Assembly: GCF_009811555.1 (NCBI RefSeq)
Contig: NZ_BLIN01000005.1
Span: forward strand, 2,427,501 to 2,491,500
Source of the DNA: Streptomyces caniferus
GTDB taxonomy: Bacteria; Actinomycetota; Actinomycetes; Streptomycetales; Streptomycetaceae
Direction: 5' to 3'
DNA: 64,000 bases
Part shown: positions 43,212 to 51,442 of the stretch, in pieces
Position numbering within the stretch: position 1 is the stretch's first letter
Layout of the letters: each line of letters starts with the position of its first letter
Made by a program: the position numbers and the translations under genes
Notes under the pieces: generated by a model
What the model saw: the letters and a program-made list of their open reading frames with translations, nothing else
Told to the model about the DNA's origin: nothing
Database searches by the model: none

Positions 43212-43267
43212 GACGGTCTCCCTTGGTCCGGTCCGACGCTCTCTGCGAGGCTATCCGCCGCCCGCCG

Positions 43268-44068
43268 TCACTGCTTGTCGAAACGCGGCCGGTCCTGCTG
43301 CGGTGCGGACCGGTCCTCGCCGTTCTGGCCGCTCTCGATGGCCTGCTGGCCGGCCGAGGAGCCTCCCGCGAGTTCGGCCTTCATCCGCTGCAGCTCCAGT
43401 TCGACATCGCTGCCGCCGGAGAGCCGGTCCAGCTCGGCGGTGATGTCGTCCTTGGCCATACCGGTCGGGTCGTCCAGCGCGCCGGAGGCCATCAGCTCGT
43501 CGAGGGCACCGGCCCTGGCCTGCAGCTGCGCGGTCTTGTCCTCCGCCCGCTGGATGGCCATGCCGACGTCGCCCATCTCCTCGGAGATGCCGGAGAAGGC
43601 CTCGCCGATCCGGGTCTGCGCCTGGGCTGCGGTGTAGGTGGCCTTGATCGTCTCCTTCTTCGTACGGAAGGCGTCGACCTTGGCCTGCAGCCGCTGCGCG
43701 GCGAGCGTGAGCTTCTCCTCCTCGCCCTGCAGCGTCTGGTGCTGCGTCTCCAGGTCGGTGACCTGCTGCTGCAGCGCGCTGCGCCGGCTCAGCGCCTCAC
43801 GGGCCAGGTCCTCGCGGCCGAGCGCCAGCGCCTTGCGGCCCTGGTCCTCCAGCTTGGACGACTGGCCCTGGAGCTGGTTGAGCTGCAGTTCCAGGCGCTT
43901 GCGGGAGGTCGCCACGTCGGCGACACCGCGGCGCACCTTCTGCAGCAGCTCCAGCTGCTTCTGGTACGAGTAGTCGAGGGTCTCGCGCGGGTCTTCGGCC
44001 CGGTCCAGGGCCTTGTTGGCCTTCGCGCGGAAGATCATCCCCATCCGCTTCATGACACCATCGCTCAT
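43268..44068 (-). CDS. pspA: PspA/IM30 family membrane-stress protein
   Basis: A 266-residue ESCRT-III-like protein. The amphipathic N-terminus (MSDGVMKRMGMIFRAKANKA) binds membranes; residues about 30-215 form the long helical hairpin with PRETLDYSYQKQLELLQKVR. The C-terminus is Gln/Ser-rich. It maintains membrane integrity and in Streptomyces is needed under envelope stress. It is followed by pspAA and preceded by a divergent DUF3043 gene. The two-component genes downstream run in the same direction. Confidence 0.93.
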   Translation of the reverse strand: MSDGVMKRMGMIFRAKANKALDRAEDPRETLDYSYQKQLELLQKVRRGVADVATSRKRLELQLNQLQGQSSKLEDQGRKALALGREDLAREALSRRSALQQQVTDLETQHQTLQGEEEKLTLAAQRLQAKVDAFRTKKETIKATYTAAQAQTRIGEAFSGISEEMGDVGMAIQRAEDKTAQLQARAGALDELMASGALDDPTGMAKDDITAELDRLSGGSDVELELQRMKAELAGGSSAGQQAIESGQNGEDRSAPQQDRPRFDKQ

Positions 44069-44382
44069 GGGCCTCGCGCGCCCCCTTCTGGCCGAGTCAC
44101 CTCGGGCTTAGGCTCCAGCACATCTACAGACCCCACAGTACGGGCCCTGGTTCCATTACCGCACTGTTCGCGCCCCGATGCGCTCCTCCTCCAGGACGAT
44201 CGGAGGCGCGTCCTCTCCCGCGCAAGGAGTAGGGAGAGTCCGGACACGCGGCACGATGTCCGCTCTGTCCGGTTAGGACAGGGGTTCCCGCCTGGTCGGG
44301 CGCCAGTTGCCGGGGCGCCGTTGCCGGATCGTGCCCCGTCGGACCGTGGCTCACCCGTGGCGAGCACGTACCCTTGGGTGTT
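44069..44382. other. Divergent intergenic region, pspA / DUF3043
   Basis: This 314-base gap has no gene I can support. It must hold both promoters; neither has clear -35/-10 boxes by eye. AAGGAGTAGGGAGAG at 44224-44238 looks like a ribosome site but no coding frame follows it. Confidence 0.5.
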
Positions 44383-44979
44383 GTGTTCCGAAGCCGTTCG
44401 AAGGATGAGCAGGCCGCGACCGCCAAGGTGACCGCGGACCAGCCCCAGCAGCCCCGCGATCCGCAGGCCCCCAAGGGCCGCCCGACGCCCAAACGCAGCG
44501 CCGCCCAGTCGCAGCGCCGCTCCCGTGCGCATACGCCGACCAACCGCAAGGACGCGTCGAAGGCCCAGCGCGAGGCGCGCCGAGCCGACATGGCCCGCCA
44601 GCGCGAGGCGATGGCCAGCGGCGACGAGCGGTATCTGCCGGTGCGCGACAAGGGACCCGTGCGCCGGTTCGCGCGGGACTTCGTCGACTCCCGCTGGTGT
44701 GTCGCCGAGTTCTTCCTGCCGATGGCCGTGGTGATCCTGGTGCTCACCATGATCCGGGTGCCGTCGATCCAGAGCATCGCGCTGCTGCTGTGGCTCGTGA
44801 TCATCGTGCTGATCGTGCTCGACTCGGTCCTGATCTGGATCCGGCTCGGCAAGCGGCTGCAGGAGCGCTTCCCGAACGAGAACCTCAAGGGCGTGAAGCC
44901 GTACGCGGTGATGCGCACGCTGCAGATGCGGCGGCTGAGGCTGCCGAAGCCGCAGGTGAAGCGGGGACAGCGGCCGTAG
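44383..44979 (+). CDS. DUF3043 family membrane protein
   Basis: The GTG at 44383 gives VFRSRSKDEQAATAKVTADQ, the usual start of DUF3043 proteins; 198 residues. A long basic, Pro/Gln-rich cytoplasmic N-terminus with PRDPQAPKGRPTPKR is followed by two membrane helices (about 108-125 and 133-152) and a basic C-terminal tail KPQVKRGQRP. The family is actinobacterial and of unknown function. It is divergent from pspA. Confidence 0.88.
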   Translation: MFRSRSKDEQAATAKVTADQPQQPRDPQAPKGRPTPKRSAAQSQRRSRAHTPTNRKDASKAQREARRADMARQREAMASGDERYLPVRDKGPVRRFARDFVDSRWCVAEFFLPMAVVILVLTMIRVPSIQSIALLLWLVIIVLIVLDSVLIWIRLGKRLQERFPNENLKGVKPYAVMRTLQMRRLRLPKPQVKRGQRP

Positions 44980-45034
44980 CCGCGTCGTACGGGGTGGTGC
45001 CGGCGGCCGTTCGTTCCGCCGGACCCTCGCCTGC

Positions 45035-45082
45035 GTGGTGACGCACCGTCGTGGTGACGCACCGTCGTGGTGACGCGCCGTC
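45035..45082. repeat. Three tandem 16-base repeats
   Basis: GTGGTGACGCACCGTC occurs three times head to tail (the third copy has G for A at position 11). It lies between the DUF3043 gene and two strong hairpins. No coding role is evident. Confidence 0.85.
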
Positions 45083-45099
45083 GCGGCGGGATTCTTCTT

Positions 45100-45185
45100 G
45101 ACGTCCGGCCGGGCCCGTTCGGGCCCGGCCGGACGTCGTTCGGCACCGGGCCGGGCGTCCTGCGGGAGTGCCCGGCCCGGTGCCG
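45100..45185. terminator. Double hairpin between convergent genes
   Basis: The first hairpin pairs 45100-45116 with 45121-45137 (17 perfect pairs, loop GTTC). The second pairs 45141-45156 with 45170-45185 (16 perfect pairs, 13-base loop). They separate the DUF3043 gene from the small leftward gene that ends at 45193, one for each direction. Confidence 0.85.
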
Positions 45186-45192
45186 TCGGGGC

Positions 45193-45408
45193 TCAGGCCT
45201 CCGCGTCCGCGTGCAGGCTCATGGGGCCCGTGTAGATCTCGGTGCCGTCCTCGAAGAGCCTGACCTGGTCGACGCCGCCTTCCAGCAGGGCCTTCCACTC
45301 CTCGCCGATCCAGGACTCCGCGTCGCCCTGGGTGGTGAACTCCTCCGGTTGCACGGCCGGCGCCGTCTCCGAACCGTCGGCCTTCTCGAACCGCCACGTC
45401 CACGCCAT
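45193..45408 (-). CDS. Small conserved hypothetical protein
   Basis: A 71-residue acidic protein, MAWTWRFEKADGSETAPAVQ, with a compact alpha-beta pattern: QGDAESWIGEEWKALLEGGV then QVRLFEDGTEIYTGPMSL. I recall very similar small proteins in most Streptomyces, without assigned function. It is divergent from cobU. A ribosome site GGAGG is eight bases before the ATG. Confidence 0.75.
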   Translation of the reverse strand: MAWTWRFEKADGSETAPAVQPEEFTTQGDAESWIGEEWKALLEGGVDQVRLFEDGTEIYTGPMSLHADAEA

Positions 45409-45569
45409 GTGCGCCTCCTGGATCCCACCGAGTACGAATCTGTGCCACCGCGGGGCGCGTCCTGACGCACTCCGCCGTGCCGTGCTTGCGTGCTGATCGG
45501 CAGCCTAACGGCCGTGTCGAGTCCGCCCCCGCCGCGCCCGCCCGGCGTGGACGCGAGAAACTCGGCGGT

Positions 45570-46910
45570 GTGGATGTGACTCTCCTCGGCACCGGCGCCC
45601 CGCAAGGGCTGCCGCGGCCCGGCTGCCCGTGTGCCGCCTGCGCGACCGCCGTCGGCGACGAGGCGCGGGCGGCGACCGCGCTGCTCGTCGACGGCGCACT
45701 GATGATCGATCTGACGCCGGGACCGGCCTTCGCGGCCGCCCGTGCGGGGCGGTCGCTGGCGGGCGTACGGCAGGTGCTGCTCTCGCATCCGCACGACGGC
45801 CCGGCGATGGAGGTGCCCGCCGGGCTGCCGCAGCCGGGCCGGGTCGCGGACGGGCGGGAGCTGGCACTGCTCGACGGGCACCGGGTGCGCGCCACCGCGG
45901 TGGACATCCCGGGTACCGGCTACGAGATCTCCGGCGCCGACGGTGAGCGGCTGCTGTACCTGCCGCCGGGCGCGGCGCCGGCCGGACTGGGCAACGGCAA
46001 CAGCCGGGCGGCGGGCGGCGGCGCCGAGGGGGTGGGCGGCGCCGGTCCGTACGACTTGGTGCTGCTCGACGTCCTGGCGCGGCCCGACGCGCTGGCCAGA
46101 CTGCGGGCGAGCGGCGCGGTCGACGCGGCGACGGACGTGGTCGCGGTGCACCTCGACCACGACGTGCCGCCGGGGCCGGAGCTGCACCGCAGGCTGGCGG
46201 CGGTGGGGGCGCGCGCCGTGGCGGACGGCAGCACGCTGCTGGTCGGTGAGTTCCATGCGGTGCCGGATCTGCCGCGGCGGACCCTGGTGCTGGGCGGGGC
46301 GCGCAGCGGGAAGTCGGTGGAGGCGGAGCGGCGGCTCGCGGCCTTCCCCGACGTGGTGTACGTGGCCACCGGCGGGACCCGGGACGGCGACCAGGACTGG
46401 GCGCAGCGGGTCTCGCTGCACCGCGAACGGCGCCCGAGCTCCTGGCGCACCGTCGAGACCTGCGATCTGGTGCCGCTCCTGGAGGCCGCGGGGCCGGGAA
46501 GAGCAGCCGCGGGGCCGGGGACGGACGCCGCGGGGCCCGGCGAGGGCGGCGGGCCCGGCGCGGGCTCCCGTACCGGCCGCCCGGCCGGGGTGTCGCCGCT
46601 GCTCATCGACTGTCTGGCGCTGTGGCTGACGCATGTGATGGACGAGGTCGGGGCGTGGGACGACGCGACCTGGGAGGCCGGGGGCCGGCAGGCGCTGCGG
46701 GAGCGGACCGACGCGCTGGTGGCGGCGGTGCGGGAGACGCACCGGCCGGTCGTGGCGGTGAGCAACGAGGTCGGTTCCGGGGTCGTCCCGGCGACCTCGG
46801 CGGGCCGCCGGTTCCGCGACGAACTGGGGCGGCTGAACGCGGCGTTCGCCGCGGAGTGCGAGCAGGTGCTGCTGGTCGTCGCGGGCCAGGCGCTTGCGCT
46901 GCGTGGATGA
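45570..46910 (+). CDS. cobU: Adenosylcobinamide kinase/guanylyltransferase with N-terminal MBL-like domain
   Basis: The GTG at 45570 gives VDVTLLGTGAPQGLPRPGCP, 446 residues. Residues 1-235 resemble a metallo-beta-lactamase fold (TLLGTGAPQG, CPCAAC, SHPHDGPAM) missing some metal-binding His. From residue 238 it is CobU: P-loop LGGARSGKS (241-249), VYVATGG, and the terminal SNEVGSGVVPATSAGRRFRD and VAGQAL. CobU phosphorylates and guanylylates adenosylcobinamide. A low-complexity Ala/Gly/Pro insert (residues about 310-340) interrupts the CobU domain. Fusion to an MBL-like domain is seen in other actinobacteria. No cobalamin riboswitch precedes it. Confidence 0.9.
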   Translation: MDVTLLGTGAPQGLPRPGCPCAACATAVGDEARAATALLVDGALMIDLTPGPAFAAARAGRSLAGVRQVLLSHPHDGPAMEVPAGLPQPGRVADGRELALLDGHRVRATAVDIPGTGYEISGADGERLLYLPPGAAPAGLGNGNSRAAGGGAEGVGGAGPYDLVLLDVLARPDALARLRASGAVDAATDVVAVHLDHDVPPGPELHRRLAAVGARAVADGSTLLVGEFHAVPDLPRRTLVLGGARSGKSVEAERRLAAFPDVVYVATGGTRDGDQDWAQRVSLHRERRPSSWRTVETCDLVPLLEAAGPGRAAAGPGTDAAGPGEGGGPGAGSRTGRPAGVSPLLIDCLALWLTHVMDEVGAWDDATWEAGGRQALRERTDALVAAVRETHRPVVAVSNEVGSGVVPATSAGRRFRDELGRLNAAFAAECEQVLLVVAGQALALRG

Positions 46911-46972
46911 CGGATCCCCGGTGGGGCCCGTGTCCGCTTGCCCGGGGGCGCGGCGCCGGGTGCTCTTGACCC

Positions 46973-47719
46973 GTGACCGAATCCGAGCGGACCGAATCCG
47001 AAGCGCCGGCCGGGTGGGGAGCGGGGCCCGCCCGGGAGCCGAGTGGGCGCGGGCGGCGTGTCGACGCGGCCGTACGCGCCTATCTGGAGCGGCATCCGGA
47101 GGCGACGGTGGTCGCGCTCGGCGAGGGGCTCGGCACCGGTTTCTGGCGGCTGGACAACGGGCGGCTCACCTGGCTGACGGTGGTGCCGCCGGAGACCGCC
47201 GCGGCCCGCCGGATGCTGCTCCCCGACGGCGCCCGGCACCGTACCGTCGCCTGTGCGGTGACCGATCACGGCTGGCTGGACGCGGTGCGGGAGCCGTGCC
47301 GCGGGGTCGTCGTCACGGCTCCCGGCGTGCTGATGCGGCTGCCGCCGCCTGCCGTACGGGCGCTGCTGGCGGCGTGTGCGGAGCGGTTTCCCGGTGGGGT
47401 GCTGGTCTTTGACGCACTGCCACGGTGGGCGGCGGCACTGGCCCGGCGGGCGGGCGGCCGGGGGCCGGCTCCGGTGCGCTGGGGGCTGGACCGCGCCCAA
47501 CTGCCGCGGGTGGCCGGTGCGCACCCGGGCATCGTCGCGGTGCGCGAACTCGGCCCGGTGCCCAGTTCGCCGAAGTGCGCCGCGGTGGGCGGTCTGCCGT
47601 CCCGGCTGGCGGGGCCGGTGCACCGCCTGCCGGTGCTGCGCGCGCTGACGCCGCTGGTCGCCGAGGTCCGGTTCGCTCCGGCCCGTTCTTGCCGGCGCGC
47701 TTCGTCAGCGGTGAGTTGA
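46973..47719 (+). CDS. Class I SAM-dependent methyltransferase (LCMT/PPM-like)
   Basis: A 248-residue protein from GTG 46973. RVDAAVRAYLERHPEATVVALGEGLGTGFWRLDNG resembles motif I (ALGEGLGTGFWRLD) of the leucine carboxyl methyltransferase-like family, and RTVACAVTDHGWLDAV the following motif; GVLMRLPPPAVRALLAACAERFPGG completes the fold. The substrate is unknown; in the cob cluster it may be bystander or methylate a cofactor-related acid. The CDS starts 62 bases after cobU and ends 16 before cobT. Confidence 0.7.
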   Translation: MTESERTESEAPAGWGAGPAREPSGRGRRVDAAVRAYLERHPEATVVALGEGLGTGFWRLDNGRLTWLTVVPPETAAARRMLLPDGARHRTVACAVTDHGWLDAVREPCRGVVVTAPGVLMRLPPPAVRALLAACAERFPGGVLVFDALPRWAAALARRAGGRGPAPVRWGLDRAQLPRVAGAHPGIVAVRELGPVPSSPKCAAVGGLPSRLAGPVHRLPVLRALTPLVAEVRFAPARSCRRASSAVS

Positions 47720-47735
47720 CGGTAATCTGCGCCCA

Positions 47736-48782
47736 ATGAGCGCCTTGAACCTCGACGACTTCGCCCACCTGATCGAGCGCCCCGATGGCGGGGTGCGCCG
47801 TGACGCCGAGGAGCGGCGGGCACGGCTGGCCGTGCCGCCGGGTGCGCTCGGCCGCCTCGACGAGCTGGGTGAGTGGCTGGCCGCCGCGCAGCAGCAGGTT
47901 CCGGTGCGGCCCGTCGAGCGGCCGCGGGCCGTGCTGTTCGCCGGCGATCACGGCGTGGCCGAACTCGGGGTCTCGGCCCGGCCGGCCGGTGGCACCAGGG
48001 ACCTCGTACGGGCCGTGCTGGACGGGTCGAGCCCGGCGGCCGTGCTGGCCCGTCGCGCCGGGGCGCAGTTGCGCGTGGTGGACCTGGCGGTGGACTGCGC
48101 CCCGGAGGAGCTGCCCGAGGACGTCACCCGGCACCGGGTGCGGCGGGGTTCGGGGCGGATCGACATCGAGGACGCGCTGACGGCCGAGGAGGCCGAGGCG
48201 GCGTTCCGGGCCGGGACGGCCGTCGCGGACGAGGAGGCGGACGCCGGTACCGACCTGGTGGTGCTCGGCGATCTCAGCGTCGGCGGAACGACCGCGGCGA
48301 GCACGCTGATCGCCGCGCTGTGCGGCACCGACGCCTCGGTGGTCACCGGGCGGGGCGGCGCCCCCATCGACGATCTGGCCTGGATGCGCAAGTGTGCGGC
48401 GATCCGCGATGCGCTGCGGCGGGCCCGGCCGGTGCTCGGCGACCAGCTGGAGCTGCTGGCCACGGTCGGCGGCGCTGACCTGACCGCGATGACCGGCTTC
48501 CTGCTGCAGAGCGCGGTGCGCCGGACTCCGGTGATCCTGGACGGGGTGGTCTCGGCGGCCTGTGCGCTGGTGGCGCAGCGGGTGGCGTTCCGGGCGCCGG
48601 ACTGGTGGGTGGCCGGACAGGCGAGCGGCGAGCCGGGGCAGGCGAAGGCGCTGGACCGGATCGCACTCAACCCTCTGCTCGACCACGGCGTCACTGCCGG
48701 GGAGGGGACGGGGGCGCTGCTCGCCCTGCCACTGGTGCAGGCGGCCGCGGCCCTGGCGGCAGAACTGCCCGTACGCGACTGA
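47736..48782 (+). CDS. cobT: Nicotinate-nucleotide--dimethylbenzimidazole phosphoribosyltransferase
   Basis: A 348-residue CobT that makes alpha-ribazole phosphate for the lower ligand of cobalamin. FAGDHGVAELGVSARP near residue 69, LGDLSVGGTTAASTLIAAL near residue 172, LTAMTGFLLQSAVRRTPVIL near residue 248 and the catalytic Glu in GVTAGEGTGALLALPL near residue 325 are family signatures. The 54 bases between cobU and the methyltransferase and the small gap to cobT suggest one rightward transcription unit. Confidence 0.95.
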   Translation: MSALNLDDFAHLIERPDGGVRRDAEERRARLAVPPGALGRLDELGEWLAAAQQQVPVRPVERPRAVLFAGDHGVAELGVSARPAGGTRDLVRAVLDGSSPAAVLARRAGAQLRVVDLAVDCAPEELPEDVTRHRVRRGSGRIDIEDALTAEEAEAAFRAGTAVADEEADAGTDLVVLGDLSVGGTTAASTLIAALCGTDASVVTGRGGAPIDDLAWMRKCAAIRDALRRARPVLGDQLELLATVGGADLTAMTGFLLQSAVRRTPVILDGVVSAACALVAQRVAFRAPDWWVAGQASGEPGQAKALDRIALNPLLDHGVTAGEGTGALLALPLVQAAAALAAELPVRD

Positions 48783-48882
48783 TCCGGCGCCGGCCGACCC
48801 CGGCCGGCCGGACGAAGCGACCGGACGAGCGCCCGGCCAGGGCGCTCATCACTTCATGACCGTGCCGGACCACCGGCGGCTC

Positions 48883-48914
48883 CCCATAAGATCGCGCTTT
48901 ACACGTTTTATGGG
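48883..48914 (+). promoter_or_regulatory. Inverted repeat covering the ribosome site of the DUF2156 gene
   Basis: CCCATAA (48883-48889) and TTATGGG (48908-48914) can pair around an 18-base loop. The right arm overlaps the ribosome site GGGAGA (48912-48917) of the following TTG-start gene. A five-codon frame ATG-GGA-GAC-ATC-GCT-TGA starts in the right arm at 48910 and its stop overlaps the TTG, so translation could be coupled or gated. Confidence 0.35.
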
Positions 48915-48923
48915 AGACATCGC

Positions 48924-50690
48924 TTGAGTCCGGACGAAGACCGCCCTCGCGGCACGTGGTCACAGCGTGGTGCCGCATTCGGCATCTGGTATCTGCGCAC
49001 GGTCACCTTCATCAATTTCCTGAGCGCGGTATGGGTGTCGTTCGGCAATGACATCCGCCGGCACAACATCGCGGAATTCTTCACTCCGTATCTGCTGACG
49101 GCGGGGTTCGCCTCCGGTGCCTTCTCGCTCTTCCTGTCGGTGACCCTGCGGCGGCGCAAGCGGGCGGCCTGGATTTTGAATCTGGTGCTGTCCGGGCTGC
49201 TGGCGCTGCTCTTCGCATTCGGGATGGTGGTGGCCCCGGAGTTCCGCGCACCTGTGCAGAACTGGGTGTCGCTGGGCCTGACCGTGCTGTTCGCCGCCGC
49301 GCTGGTGGCCGGGCGCCGCGAGTTCTCCGCGAAGGGCGACCGCGCGAACCCGAAGCTGGCGGCGGCGGTCGCGGTCGGCGGTCTGCTGGGCGCCTCACTG
49401 CTCGCGGCGCTGCTGGTGACCGTCACCAACACCGCCGGGGACGGCGCCTCCACGTTCGTGCAGCGCTGGCGCTACGGCCTGATGCGGCTGGTGTCGCTGG
49501 CCGCCGACGACCGCGCCTTCCCGGAGATCGCCACCCCGAACTGGGTCAACGTCACCATCAATGTGCTCAGCACGCTGCTGCTGGTCGCGGTCCTGTGGGC
49601 GGCGTTCCGGTCCGTCCGCAGCACCGACCCGATCACCGAGGACGACGAGGAGCGGCTGCGCGCCCTCCTGGCACGGCACGGCGACCGGGATTCGCTGGGC
49701 TACTTCGCGCTGCGCCGCGACAAGAGCGTGCTGTTCTCCCCCAGCGGCAAGGCGGCCGTCACCTACCGCGTCGTGGGCGGCGTCTCGCTGGCCTCCGGCG
49801 ATCCGCTGGGGGACCCCGAGGCCTGGCCGGGGGCGATCGAGGTGTGGCTGGCCGAGGCGCGGGAGCACGGCTGGGCGCCCGCGGTGATGGGCGCGAGCGA
49901 GGAGGGCGGCACGATCTACGCCCGGCACGGGCTGGACGCGCTGGAGCTGGGCGACGAAGCGATCGTGGACACCGGGGAGTTCACCCTCGGCGGCCGTGCG
50001 ATGCGCACCGTGCGGCAGGCCTACCACCGCGTCGAGCGGGCCGGCTACACCGTCCGTATCCGTCGCCACGAGGACATCCCGGCACCGGAGCTGGCGCATC
50101 TGCTGCGGCTGGCGGACGACTGGCGCGACGGGGAGACCGAGCGCGGTTTCTCGATGGCGCTGGGCCGGCTCGGCGACCCGGGCGACGGGCGCTGCGTGAT
50201 GCTCGAATGCCGGGACGGCGGCGCGGACGGGGAAGCGGGCGAACTGCGGGCGCTGCTGAGCTTCGTGCCCTGGGGCGAGAAGGGGCTCTCGCTGGATCTG
50301 ATGCGGCGGGACCGGAACTCCGAGAACGGGCTGATGGAGTTCATGGTGCTGGAGTTGATCCAGCGGGCGAAAGAGGTGGAGATCACTCAGCTCTCGCTCA
50401 ACTTCGCGATGTTCCGTTCCGTCTTCGAACGTGGCGCGCGGCTCGGCGCGGGCCCGGTGCTGCGCCTGTGGCGCTCACTGCTCAGCTTCTTCTCCCGGTG
50501 GTGGCAGATCGAATCGCTCTATCGCGCCAATGCGAAATACCGGCCCATCTGGGAGCCGCGGTACATGCTCTTCGAAAAGAGCACCGATTTGCTGCGCATC
50601 GGAATCGCCGCCGGCCGCGCGGAGGGCTTCCTGGAAGCACCCGGTCTGCCCAAGTGGCTGAACCGCAAGCACCTGGAGAATGTGAGATGA
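48924..50690 (+). CDS. DUF2156 (MprF C-terminal-like) membrane protein
   Basis: A 588-residue protein from a TTG at 48924 with GGGAGA upstream. Residues 1-225 hold about five membrane helices (TVTFINFLSAVWVSF, AFSLFLSVTL, NLVLSGLLALLFAFGMVV, and others). Residues about 235-580 are a cytoplasmic DUF2156 domain (GYFALRRDKSVLFSPSGKAA, ASGDPLGDPEAW, FSMALGRLGDPGDG), related to the GNAT-like aminoacyl-transferase of phosphatidylglycerol lysyltransferase. It may therefore modify membrane lipids with an amino acid. Its stop overlaps the next gene by four bases. Confidence 0.85.
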   Translation: MSPDEDRPRGTWSQRGAAFGIWYLRTVTFINFLSAVWVSFGNDIRRHNIAEFFTPYLLTAGFASGAFSLFLSVTLRRRKRAAWILNLVLSGLLALLFAFGMVVAPEFRAPVQNWVSLGLTVLFAAALVAGRREFSAKGDRANPKLAAAVAVGGLLGASLLAALLVTVTNTAGDGASTFVQRWRYGLMRLVSLAADDRAFPEIATPNWVNVTINVLSTLLLVAVLWAAFRSVRSTDPITEDDEERLRALLARHGDRDSLGYFALRRDKSVLFSPSGKAAVTYRVVGGVSLASGDPLGDPEAWPGAIEVWLAEAREHGWAPAVMGASEEGGTIYARHGLDALELGDEAIVDTGEFTLGGRAMRTVRQAYHRVERAGYTVRIRRHEDIPAPELAHLLRLADDWRDGETERGFSMALGRLGDPGDGRCVMLECRDGGADGEAGELRALLSFVPWGEKGLSLDLMRRDRNSENGLMEFMVLELIQRAKEVEITQLSLNFAMFRSVFERGARLGAGPVLRLWRSLLSFFSRWWQIESLYRANAKYRPIWEPRYMLFEKSTDLLRIGIAAGRAEGFLEAPGLPKWLNRKHLENVR

Positions 50691-51442
50691 GCAAGGCCGG
50701 GGCGGCGGGTCCGGGGGAGATGCCCGCGCCGGGGCGTCCGGAGCTGTCCGGCCTGCGCCGCGCCGCGGGTGCCGAGTGGGGCCCGCTCCTGCGGACGGTC
50801 CGTTCCTCGCTGGTCACGGCCAGGCTGCGGGCGATTCCGGTGACGCTCACCGCGGTGAGCCTGACCCTGGTCTTCCAGTTCGTGCAGAACCAGGAGTGGG
50901 GCTACCGGACGGTCCAGGACATCGGCTCCGTACAGGCCTGGGAGCACCTGTGGGTGGCATTGCTGCGCACCCCCCTGTCGCTGTTCGTCCCCGCGCTGGA
51001 CCTGCCGGTGTGGGGGGCGCTGGCGCAGATCCTGGTGGTCTTCGGGATCGCGGAGATCTGTGTGGGCTGGCGGCAGACGCTGCTGGTCGCCTATGTCGCC
51101 ACGCTGGCCGGGACGATGTACGCGCGGATCGGCATCTGGATCGGCCCGGTGAGCCCCATAGGCCTGCCCGACTCGGACAAGTACGTCATCGACACCGGGC
51201 CGTCGGCGGCGGTGGTGGGGCTGGCGGTGTTCGTGTGCTGGCGCTACCGCGCGTGGTTCACCTGTGCCGCGGTCGCCGTGGCGATGGTCGTCGAGGTGGT
51301 GTCCATCAAGAACAACCTGGCGGGCAAGGAGCATGTCGCGGCGGTGCTGGCGGTGCTGGTGCTGAGTGCGCTGTGGGAGGTCTGGCGACCGGGCGAGCCG
51401 CGGGACGCCTGGCGGGTCAGGGGCTGGGGGCACCCCCGATGA
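50687..51442 (+). CDS. Rhomboid-like integral membrane protein
   Basis: A 251-residue protein with six hydrophobic segments from ATG 50687, overlapping the upstream stop. The layout of a soluble N-terminus, EHLWVALLRTPLSLFVPALD, then IAEICVGWRQTLLVAYVATL recalls rhomboid folds, but no GxSG serine motif is present, so it is probably not an active protease. Coupling with the DUF2156 gene suggests a joint role in the membrane. Its 3' end overlaps the convergent gene by 26 bases. Confidence 0.65.
   Translation: MSKAGAAGPGEMPAPGRPELSGLRRAAGAEWGPLLRTVRSSLVTARLRAIPVTLTAVSLTLVFQFVQNQEWGYRTVQDIGSVQAWEHLWVALLRTPLSLFVPALDLPVWGALAQILVVFGIAEICVGWRQTLLVAYVATLAGTMYARIGIWIGPVSPIGLPDSDKYVIDTGPSAAVVGLAVFVCWRYRAWFTCAAVAVAMVVEVVSIKNNLAGKEHVAAVLAVLVLSALWEVWRPGEPRDAWRVRGWGHPR

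Noticed and set aside
45409..45569. Cobalamin riboswitch before cobU
   Set aside because: I looked for the B12-box AGNCNGGNGANCNGCC type and found none in either orientation.
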